The translations under genes and the position numbers were made by a program. From a virus: a DNA stretch of 22,423 nt. The stretch spans positions 1 through 22,423 of IMG/VR virus record IMGVR_UViG_3300024258_000130; one strand, given 5' to 3'. Positions 16,724-22,423 of the stretch are shown one piece after another. Under the pieces are notes generated by a model. The model saw only the letters and a list, made by a program, of their open reading frames with translations, made no database searches and was not told the origin of the DNA. Numbering within the stretch: position 1 is the first letter of the stretch; every line of letters starts with the position of its first letter.

Positions 16724-18514
16724 TCATATGGTTTCATCATTTGGCGTAATTGTATCTGGAGCATTGCTCGCATCAGTTGTACCGGATGAGATTTTAACGT
16801 TTAAGGCCCTAGCCTTCGCTTCGTCTTTAGAAGTATTACCAAGTAAACGAGATGCATTTAGTGCTTGATCAAACGCTGGTAAATCAGAATACCAAGCATC
16901 TTTTCTACATTGAATATTCATCAGATATTGTTCAGCATTAATAATATGTTTAATTCTTGTTATAATATATTTACCACTTAAAAATACATCGGCTGTTTGT
17001 TCTGATCCTTCTTGCAAAGTTTGAGAAGGAGCATAAAAGTTTATAATTTCTCCAACTCTTAAAGATGAATCACCATACATTCTAAGTGTAAGTTTAATGT
17101 TATCTAATTGTTGTAATTGTGAATCTCTTAATTGTACTCTTCTTTCAAGATTGCTTTCTTTTATTCCTTTTTCTTTAGGGCCTCCGGCATCTTTTCTATT
17201 CGCCTCAAAAAAATAAGCGTGATTTAAATCCGTAGCCATAAATTTTATTTTACAACGTTCACCATCATCACTATCATGTAAAAGGTCATTTTTATCTGTA
17301 CATAATTTACCGCCAGCACCAGTTCTAGCTAATGACAAAGTTAAATCTGCTAATTTCTTTTTAGATGCTTCTGGTTCTGTGCTTCCGGATTGTGTTTCAG
17401 TTTCTATGCCCGTTGAAGGTTCAGGTATTGAAATAGGTGTATCATTTCTAAGAACATAACTATAACCTGTAATATCATATCGCATCCGTGTCATATCATG
17501 AGTTATTAATTTTGAAGCATACATTCCGGCACGTAAGTTATCAATAATATCAAAGAGCCCATCAATTTGATAATCTAGGCAAACATTAAAACCATTTATG
17601 ATATCATCTGCGCTGATTGAGGGACTAGGTTTTGCATATATATGTCGCTTAGGGGTCCGTTTAAAAACTGATTCTAAACTTTCAAATCTAAAATTAGATA
17701 ATGTTTCATAAAACATATACAATGCACCACCTGCTTGTCGTGCCGGTGGAACATCACCACGTGCTTGCGCAACATTTTCTTCTTCAGGTTCATTAAGAGT
17801 TAAAGCCTTTTCCGATAAATCATTAAAAATATCAAATGGTTTTTTAAAAGGAAACGTAATATCATGAGTACCTTCGGTTGGTTCAATAACTAATGGTTTA
17901 ACTTTATCTTTTCCAACATAACTACTATATTCATTCTCCAAAGGCTTAACAATATTTTTTTTATAAATGTCCTTAATAACATGATCAATTGACTTTTTTC
18001 TATATCCCCTACTTATTCTAGTTTTTTCATTAATAATTGCCTCTACAGAAACACAATGTATAACATAATTTTTAACTCTTTCAGATGTTGATATTATCGG
18101 TGACAAGCTTGTCACTCTAAAGACTTTACTAATAATACCATCAAATTTATTTTGTGATGGTGAACCGGATTTTGCTGTTACACCAGCAGTGCCTGCCACA
18201 AGTTCAATAAATTCCTCACCAATAAGAGGAATCAATTCTCTTAGTCCGTATGATTCCACTATAGACAAATCCATTAATAAATAAGGTGTGCTTATATCTT
18301 CAAATATAGATATAGTATCAAAAGTCGGTGTTAAATCAATTTCTGCATCTATATTAGGTGACAAAAGAACTAACTTTTCAACCTTATAGTCACCAGGAAT
18401 CCGAGCAGTTGCCTGAGTGGAATTATCTTCTACCGGTGATGTTGTAGGAGTTCTATCTGTTTGATGCCATTCATACCCTTCCCCTGTTTCTTCTGCATCT
18501 GTTCTTCCCGCCAT
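16724..18514 (-). CDS. Baseplate hub protein, gp27-like
   Basis: A 596-residue protein between gp53 and gp5, the place for the hub subunit on which the gp5 spike sits. Features fitting gp27/gpD-type hub folds are the N-terminal beta domain (about 50-120, FDTISIFEDISTPYLLMDLSIVES), a segment IIKDIYKK-like with the PFDIFNDLSEKAL helix (about 221-240), LYMFYETLSNFRFESLESVF (about 260-280), and a C-terminal strand pair (GKYIITRIKHIINAEQYLMNIQCRKDAW) that corresponds in place to T4 EFYVDEVIHELSNN. It is longer than T4 gp27 (391). The first 40 residues are polar and probably disordered. The start has GGAACG about 8 bases upstream, overlapping the gp53 stop region. Family assignment rests on layout and weak similarity, so gene 27 is likely but not certain. 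Confidence 0.65.
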   Translation of the reverse strand: MAGRTDAEETGEGYEWHQTDRTPTTSPVEDNSTQATARIPGDYKVEKLVLLSPNIDAEIDLTPTFDTISIFEDISTPYLLMDLSIVESYGLRELIPLIGEEFIELVAGTAGVTAKSGSPSQNKFDGIISKVFRVTSLSPIISTSERVKNYVIHCVSVEAIINEKTRISRGYRKKSIDHVIKDIYKKNIVKPLENEYSSYVGKDKVKPLVIEPTEGTHDITFPFKKPFDIFNDLSEKALTLNEPEEENVAQARGDVPPARQAGGALYMFYETLSNFRFESLESVFKRTPKRHIYAKPSPSISADDIINGFNVCLDYQIDGLFDIIDNLRAGMYASKLITHDMTRMRYDITGYSYVLRNDTPISIPEPSTGIETETQSGSTEPEASKKKLADLTLSLARTGAGGKLCTDKNDLLHDSDDGERCKIKFMATDLNHAYFFEANRKDAGGPKEKGIKESNLERRVQLRDSQLQQLDNIKLTLRMYGDSSLRVGEIINFYAPSQTLQEGSEQTADVFLSGKYIITRIKHIINAEQYLMNIQCRKDAWYSDLPAFDQALNASRLLGNTSKDEAKARALNVKISSGTTDASNAPDTITPNDETI

Positions 18515-18517
18515 ACT

Positions 18518-19078
18518 TTACGTTCCATATCGTTTTGATTGAGCTTCTTTAAAAATACTTTCAATATATTGTTTATCAATTATTTTAATTTGTCTATTTC
18601 TTTCATTTATTTTAAATTCATAATCATATTTTGTTATTCGACTTCTTTCCGAATCATTTAAAGATGACCATGTTTCATTATCAACTACAACTTTTATTTC
18701 TCTTACAGAATCTGTTGCTGGCTGTATAATTTGATGATATTCATGAATAACTTTTCTTGCGCGTTCAGCTGTACCATATTTACTTTGAAGTAATTTTCTA
18801 AAATCTTGACTGCTCAAAGGCCAATCAAAATAAGGATTAAACATCCTATTTGCTAAAAATATAATCCAATCATATTTAACATCTCCATAAATCAAGAATG
18901 ATGTTATATCCGGTCTTTCACCGTCTCCAATAGTATGTAGATCAAACGTTACGCCTTTATCTATAACGTTCTGTTTTATTAAATTTCTAACAAATATATC
19001 AACAGCAGTTGAGGTCTCAAAATATTTACTTTTTGTTATATTATATTCTACTTTTGGTAAATAACTAAAATAAGACAT
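18518..19078 (-). CDS. 53: Baseplate wedge subunit gp53
   Basis: Wedge protein of the gp53 family, which in T4 completes the wedge and joins it to gp25 and the hub. At 186 residues it is close to T4 gp53 (196). The N-terminal SYFSYLPKVEYN resembles T4 LFTFFDPIEYA. The family core is IYGDVKYDWIIFLANRMFNPYFDWPLSSQDF, seen here at about residues 63-93 (keys: IYGD, DWIIFL, NPYFDW), equivalent to T4 IYGNPQLYWVLLMCNDNYDPYYGW. The C-terminus RQIKIIDKQYIESIFKE parallels T4 RQIKIIAKSDINSFMND. The ATG overlaps the gp48 stop by one base (TAATG), and the gp27-like gene follows after three bases, so the three are probably coupled in translation. Confidence 0.88.
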   Translation of the reverse strand: MSYFSYLPKVEYNITKSKYFETSTAVDIFVRNLIKQNVIDKGVTFDLHTIGDGERPDITSFLIYGDVKYDWIIFLANRMFNPYFDWPLSSQDFRKLLQSKYGTAERARKVIHEYHQIIQPATDSVREIKVVVDNETWSSLNDSERSRITKYDYEFKINERNRQIKIIDKQYIESIFKEAQSKRYGT

Positions 19079-19968
19079 TAAAATCCATTATTGACCAACT
19101 CTTTGGTCATAATTATTGTTTCTGTAAATGTAAGGGTCATCTTAACTTCAAACGGGTGATTATTCTCAAAAAAGAATGGAATACCGGCAGCGGCATAATT
19201 AACCACACAAGCATTACATACACTATCTGCTATTTTAAAGGGTGTTTCCTTCCCTTGTAGCGAACTTCCTGTTCCTCCACCGTGACCAAAATGAATTTTG
19301 AATTTACTTGGAAATGTAAAAAAGTTTGATCCGGCTCCTCTTTTTGCTTCGGATCCCGTAGAAGTCTGGGCGTTAGTTACATGAGAATCTGTGTAACCTG
19401 GTAATGTTGCCATTCTAAATCTCTTTATAATACCTTGTATCATGTCCGATTCACCTGCTGATTTTGCTATCATGGGAAATTCAAAAGTAAATTTTCTAAA
19501 CTTTCCAGGTCCTTGATATAATAAAGACATTTTAGGATTAATAGCAACATTTAAACCACCGGCAGCTCTTTTTAAAAAATCATTTTTCCTTATCATTTGT
19601 GCGACGCCATGTTCTGCTACACTTTCACCAGTACTTTGATTCATATCCTTTGTAATTCCAGCTAAAGTAGTTGCAACATTTTTTTCTATGCCTTTGCCCG
19701 ATGTAAACCATGGCTTTAAACCACCTGCAACCTTACCGGCCGTTTCAGATAATACGGTTCCTAATCCCTCTTGTTCAGCGTATATAGCTTCAGAAGTACT
19801 AATCATTGCTTGGGCACTCATTGGAAGAGCTATTGAAAAATCTGATGTTGGAGAATATTTTCCTCCAAAGAGCGCAGGATAGGCCGTAAACTCCACCCAA
19901 TGTTGTTCGGTTGTCTTCATTAAGTCAGATGGATATTGTAAATTTTTTTCTGTGTCTGAAATTGCCAT
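19078..19968 (-). CDS. 48: Baseplate tail tube cap gp48-like
   Basis: First gene of the minus-strand arm. In T4, gp48 sits on the hub and, with gp54, forms the platform on which the tail tube polymerises. The 296-residue protein ends FEVKMTLTFTETIIMTKELVNNGF-like (keys: LTFTETIIMTKE), which parallels the T4 gp48 end FTLEITMREIITLNRASLY. A middle segment (GKFRKFTFEFPMIAKSAGES, then IIKRFRMATLPGY) resembles the T4 stretch KVFTWDLTPRSTEDLMAI..I. It is shorter than T4 gp48 (364), and its N-terminal half is low in recognisable motifs and rich in Ala, Gly and Ser. AGGAA lies about 9 bases before the ATG, and an exact late-promoter box lies 47 bases upstream. The gp54 alternative is less likely because the C-terminal motif fits gp48. 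Confidence 0.75.
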   Translation of the reverse strand: MAISDTEKNLQYPSDLMKTTEQHWVEFTAYPALFGGKYSPTSDFSIALPMSAQAMISTSEAIYAEQEGLGTVLSETAGKVAGGLKPWFTSGKGIEKNVATTLAGITKDMNQSTGESVAEHGVAQMIRKNDFLKRAAGGLNVAINPKMSLLYQGPGKFRKFTFEFPMIAKSAGESDMIQGIIKRFRMATLPGYTDSHVTNAQTSTGSEAKRGAGSNFFTFPSKFKIHFGHGGGTGSSLQGKETPFKIADSVCNACVVNYAAAGIPFFFENNHPFEVKMTLTFTETIIMTKELVNNGF

Positions 19969-19991
19969 GTAAAAAATTCCTGTTATTCTTG

Positions 19992-19999
19992 TATAAATA
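19992..19999 (+). promoter_or_regulatory. Candidate T4-type late promoter for the gp4 arm
   Basis: Exact TATAAATA on the plus strand in the 65-base gap between the divergent arms, 34 bases before the gp4 ATG. It would start a transcript near 20006 with a leader of about 28 bases. It is the only exact plus-strand copy I found in the window, and it sits in one of the few intergenic stretches. Confidence 0.6.
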
Positions 20000-20015
20000 G
20001 CCTAATATATTAAAT

Positions 20016-20023
20016 TATTTATA
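20016..20023 (-). promoter_or_regulatory. Candidate T4-type late promoter for the gp48-to-gp8 arm
   Basis: Exact TATAAATA on the minus strand, 47 bases before the gp48 ATG; predicted start near 20009. It faces the plus-strand box across 16 bases, so two polymerases could hardly occupy both at once. Confidence 0.6.
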
Positions 20024-20033
20024 ACGAATTGAT

Positions 20034-20477
20034 ATGGCTTATAAAGGAAAGTATAAACCTAAAAATCGAAGCAAATATAAAGGTGATCCCACTAAGATAA
20101 TTTATAGAAGTTTGTGGGAAAGACGCTTTATGGTGTATTGTGATGAGAATCCAAGTATTATTAAATGGGCTAGTGAAGAAGTAGTAATTCCATATAGATC
20201 CCCACTTGATAGAAGAATACACAAATACTATCCAGACTTTTGGGTAAAAACTAAAAAACATGACGGTCTTATAGAAATTTCCTTAATTGAAATAAAACCT
20301 AAGAAACAAACTGTTCCCCCTAAAGATACCGGCAGAAAACGAAAAACTGGTAGATTTTTATTAGAAATGAAAAGATATGGGGTTAATGAAGCAAAGTGGA
20401 AAGCAGCAAGTGCAGTTTGCAAAAAGAAAAATTGGAAATTTGTTATATTAACCGAGGATCAATTATTATCTAAATAA
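20034..20477 (+). CDS. 4: Head completion protein gp4, TnsA-like nuclease fold
   Basis: Homologue of T4 gp4 (also called gp50/65 region head-completion protein), needed late in head maturation before the tail joins. The length of 147 matches T4 (about 150). N-terminal YKGKYKPKNRSKYKGDPTKI and YRSLWERRFMVYCDENP are close to T4 YRGKY.PK.PEKY.GD..KI.YRSSWE. The PD-(D/E)XK nuclease core is visible: Glu29 (LWERRF), Asp68 (YYPDFW) and Glu86-Ile-Lys88 (LIEIKPKKQ). Published work on T4 describes gp4 as a nuclease needed for morphogenesis; the catalytic residues here are all kept. It heads the plus-strand arm, 34 bases after a late-promoter box, and the next gene starts three bases after its stop. Confidence 0.92.
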   Translation: MAYKGKYKPKNRSKYKGDPTKIIYRSLWERRFMVYCDENPSIIKWASEEVVIPYRSPLDRRIHKYYPDFWVKTKKHDGLIEISLIEIKPKKQTVPPKDTGRKRKTGRFLLEMKRYGVNEAKWKAASAVCKKKNWKFVILTEDQLLSK

Positions 20478-20480
20478 TAC

Positions 20481-21086
20481 ATGGCACTAAAACTAACAAA
20501 ACTAGCAGATGAAGCAATTGTATGGTTGAGGGATAAATTTAATACCCTTCGTCAGGAATTAACCGTCGGTAGATCGCGCGGAATTAAAGATCCATATAAA
20601 ATTATATCAGAAGGTACCAGAGAACAAGCTCGTTTAGCTAGAGGCGAAAACAGAATACAAATGGGTCATATGTATTTTATGAACTATGATCCCAAGCATA
20701 AAAATAAATTAAAATATTATGATAGGTTTCCGTTAGTTATTCCAATTGAAGCTTGGTCAAGAGGTTTTGTAGGAATAAATTTTCATTATCTGCCGCATCA
20801 TTTAAGAGAAGCATTGATGAAAAAATTAATTGTCCGGATTAATTTAAATGAGGATACTTCAAGAACTTATATAGACATTTCTTACAGCGACATAAGACCT
20901 TTTGTTAGATATAAAGAAGTTAAACCAACCATACATAAATACGATATAACATACTCTTCAGGCACATTTATACATGTTCCTGCTGATGAATGGGCTACAG
21001 CAATACATTTACCTGTTGAAGATTTTAGAAAAGCTGATAAATCTGAAGTCTGGATGGATAGTCAAGCAATGATAAGGACCTTATGA
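20481..21086 (+). CDS. Conserved T4-like structural-module protein, unknown function
   Basis: A 201-residue, basic protein with no named counterpart that I recognise. The N-terminal 50 residues are helical and charged (VWLRDKFNTLRQELTVGRSR). The core QMGHMYFMNYDPKHK...YYDRFPLVIPIE...GFVGINFHYLPHHLREALM is a pattern I associate with unnamed proteins of marine T4-like phages; the rest is mixed alpha/beta with YDITYSSGTFIHVPADEW. No catalytic motif, signal peptide or membrane segment is seen. It lies between gp4 and a tail-tube-fold protein and overlaps the latter by four bases (ATGA), so it is a morphogenesis gene. In T4 the neighbour of gene 4 is gene 2 (DNA end protector); the position suggests testing that, but I see no sequence match to it. 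Confidence 0.7.
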   Translation: MALKLTKLADEAIVWLRDKFNTLRQELTVGRSRGIKDPYKIISEGTREQARLARGENRIQMGHMYFMNYDPKHKNKLKYYDRFPLVIPIEAWSRGFVGINFHYLPHHLREALMKKLIVRINLNEDTSRTYIDISYSDIRPFVRYKEVKPTIHKYDITYSSGTFIHVPADEWATAIHLPVEDFRKADKSEVWMDSQAMIRTL

Positions 21087-21610
21087 ATACGACAGATTTT
21101 TTAGCTAAATTGGATGAGGCGGGTGGTATAGCCCCAATGAATAGATTCGTGGCGAAAATAAAACCACCGAGTAAGGTTCATTTGCCTGCAGGACTTACTT
21201 TCTTTTGTAATCAGGCTCCCTTAGGTGCGAGAACAATAGCTACTTCAGATTTGAAACATTATGGCCCTGTTCGTAAAATGGCAAGAGAAAATACTTACAC
21301 TGAATATCAATTACAATTTATCATTACTAATGCATGGGAAGCCAGAAACTTTTTTATTAAATGGATGGATTTTTGTGTTCCAACTGAAACCGGAAATATG
21401 AAATATTTTGATGATTATAAAGGCGATATAACTGTGTTGGCATTTGATCAATCCAATGAATCGATTAGTGAAGAAGAAGCAACAACAGGTACTAAATATA
21501 TGGATACATTCCCAATAAACGTTGATGCCACCACGTTAGGATGGGATTCAAATAACACACTTGGTCAGTTTAATGTGAGCTTTGCATGTCATAAATGGAC
21601 CACGATATAA
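21083..21610 (+). CDS. Tail-tube-fold protein (gp19/gp54-like)
   Basis: A 175-residue protein with the sequence rhythm of T4_gp19-type tail tube proteins: N-terminal NRFVAKIKPP, then FCNQAPLGARTIATSDLKHYGPVRKMA (two short keys: ARTIAT, HYGPVRKMA), YQLQFIITNAWEARNFFIKWMD, a strand YKGDITVLAFDQS and the end FNVSFACHKWTTI. In T4, both the tail tube gp19 and the tube initiator gp54 use this fold. The location next to gp26 and across from gp48 and the hub favours a baseplate-tube junction role (gp54 equivalent) over the main tube protein, which normally lies beside the sheath gene gp18. gp54 in T4 is longer (320). The fold is likely; the exact role is inferred. Its ATG overlaps the upstream stop. 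Confidence 0.6.
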   Translation: MNTTDFLAKLDEAGGIAPMNRFVAKIKPPSKVHLPAGLTFFCNQAPLGARTIATSDLKHYGPVRKMARENTYTEYQLQFIITNAWEARNFFIKWMDFCVPTETGNMKYFDDYKGDITVLAFDQSNESISEEEATTGTKYMDTFPINVDATTLGWDSNNTLGQFNVSFACHKWTTI

Positions 21611-21630
21611 TTTATTGAATTGGAGATATT

Positions 21631-22353
21631 ATGAGTTTACCAGTAATAGATAATCCGACCTATACGATCAAATTACATAGCGTAGATAGGCCGGTTAAAT
21701 ATAGACCTTTTCTTGTTAAAGAAGAAAAGATTTTATTAACAGCACTTGAAGGTGGAGATACGCAAGATATTGTCACTGCAACTAAACAAATTATTAAAAA
21801 TTGTTGCCTTGATGAGGATCTTGTTACAAATGACCTACCAGCATTTGATGTTGAAATGTTATTTTTAAATTTACGAGCGCGCTCAGTAGGTGAATTGATA
21901 ACAGTTGGGATGAGACACCCAACAGCTGATGAAAAAGATGGGTGTAATGGCACCACACAAGTTGAAATTAATTGTAATGATATTAAATTACATATTAATA
22001 AAGACCATAAAGATCTGGTTAAACTTGATGATAAAATATCAGTGCAATTAAGATATCCAGATATTGATAGAATGACAAGACCAGCAGAGGAATCTCAAAT
22101 GGATTCTATCTTTCAAATTACCAAAGCATGTATTGCTGGAATATATGATAAAGAAGAATATCATGATATTAAAAATAGTACCGAACAAGAATTAGAAGAT
22201 TTTATTTACAGTCTAAATCAAAATCAATTTGGTAAGATTGTTGCTTATTTTAATACCATGCCTAAATTAAGACATGAAGTATCTTGGCAGTGCGAAAAAT
22301 GTGGTAAAAAAGACAAGGTAGCCTTGGAGGGGCTACAGGCTTTTTTCGGTTAA
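21631..22353 (+). CDS. 26: Baseplate hub assembly protein gp26-like (T4_baseplate family)
   Basis: A 240-residue protein resembling the T4 gp26 family (T4_baseplate), slightly longer than T4 gp26 (208). Features: N-terminal beta strands YTIKLHSVDRPVKYRPFLVKEE, a helical segment IIKNCCLDEDL...LPAFDVEMLFLNLRARSVGELI (the LFL.LR..SVGE core is the clearest family mark), and a C-terminal half zinc-knuckle Cys221-x2-Cys224 (WQCEKCGKKDKVALEGL), like the CPKCG...H end of the T4 protein. Further Cys at 105 and 115 could complete a metal site. T4 gp26 is reported as a hub component or hub-assembly factor. GGAG lies 8 bases before the ATG, 20 bases after the preceding gene. A hairpin followed by six T lies within its last codons. 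Confidence 0.8.
   Translation: MSLPVIDNPTYTIKLHSVDRPVKYRPFLVKEEKILLTALEGGDTQDIVTATKQIIKNCCLDEDLVTNDLPAFDVEMLFLNLRARSVGELITVGMRHPTADEKDGCNGTTQVEINCNDIKLHINKDHKDLVKLDDKISVQLRYPDIDRMTRPAEESQMDSIFQITKACIAGIYDKEEYHDIKNSTEQELEDFIYSLNQNQFGKIVAYFNTMPKLRHEVSWQCEKCGKKDKVALEGLQAFFG
22318..22346 (+). terminator. Possible intrinsic terminator inside the gp26 3' end
   Basis: GTAGCC (22318-22323) pairs perfectly with GGCTAC (22331-22336) around a 7-base loop, followed by AGGC and six T at 22341-22346, all before the TAA at 22351-22353. The T-run begins four bases past the stem, so the geometry is imperfect, though a shifted GCCT/AGGC pairing abuts it. A second, AT-only hairpin (22365-22383) follows. Confidence 0.3.
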
Positions 22354-22423
22354 TACTCAGTCACAATAGTTTAGTTAACTATTATAAAACCATTTTTTCT
22401 CTAATACAGAATCATAAATGGAG
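22354..22423. other. 3' flank without a confirmed gene
   Basis: Seventy bases after gp26. They hold an AT-only inverted repeat AATAGTT/AACTATT (22365-22371 and 22377-22383, 5-base loop) and end with ATG GAG at 22418-22423, which could start another gene but has no visible ribosome site. Confidence 0.4.

Noticed and set aside
16334-16789. Plus-strand open frame of 151 codons opposite gp5
   Set aside because: It is antisense to a conserved gp5 N-terminus, with no ribosome site and a composition that mirrors the real gene.
22418-22423. ATG GAG at the right edge as the next gene start
   Set aside because: Only two codons are visible and there is no ribosome site; it cannot be supported.
1-22423. 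CRISPR arrays, tRNA genes, insertion sequences, defence genes
   Set aside because: No regularly spaced repeats, cloverleaf, terminal inverted repeats with transposase, or defence-type motifs were found by eye.

Overview
The window is part of the virion-morphogenesis region of a T4-like (Straboviridae-like or marine 'T4-superfamily') contractile-tailed phage. It is AT-rich, densely packed, has no gap longer than about 65 bases, and shows no tRNA, integrase, transposase or CRISPR. Several proteins align from memory with T4 baseplate and head-completion proteins: gp8, gp7, gp6, gp25, gp5, gp53, gp48, gp4 and gp26. Absence of the lysozyme domain in gp5, the long beta-rich insertions in gp7 and gp8, a DUF4815-type protein and a cupredoxin-like domain point to the marine branch (cyanophage- or pelagiphage-like) rather than an enterobacterial T-even phage. 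The host cannot be told from this sequence.

Layout. Positions 1-19968 are one run of minus-strand genes, read right to left: gp48-like tube cap (19968), gp53 wedge, a gp27-like hub protein, a gp5-like hub/spike, a 58-residue small protein that overlaps its neighbour, a 1153-residue virion protein of unknown function, gp25, gp6, a 2210-residue gp7, a 575-residue gp8, and the start of a DUF4815-type protein that leaves the window at position 1. Positions 20034-22353 are plus-strand genes: gp4 head-completion nuclease-like protein, a conserved unknown of 201 residues, a tail-tube-fold protein (possibly a gp54 equivalent), and gp26-like T4_baseplate-family protein.

The two arms are separated by 65 bp holding one exact T4-type late promoter box (TATAAATA) on each strand. 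The boxes face each other, so both arms are probably late, sigma-gp55-type transcription units. A further exact box lies directly after the stop codon of the 1153-residue gene and just ahead of gp25, suggesting a second start for the wedge genes gp25-gp6-gp7-gp8.

Together the genes build the baseplate: hub and spike (gp27-like, gp5), wedges (gp53, gp25, gp6, gp7, gp8), tube cap and tube initiation (gp48, tail-tube-fold protein, gp26), plus one head-completion factor (gp4). The most unusual things are the enlarged gp7, which carries a predicted copper-site cupredoxin domain, a carbohydrate-binding-like jelly roll and a duplicated C-terminal module, and a perfect 26-bp palindrome with a third, direct copy of its arm at the start of the 1153-residue gene. 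No defence or metabolic system was seen.
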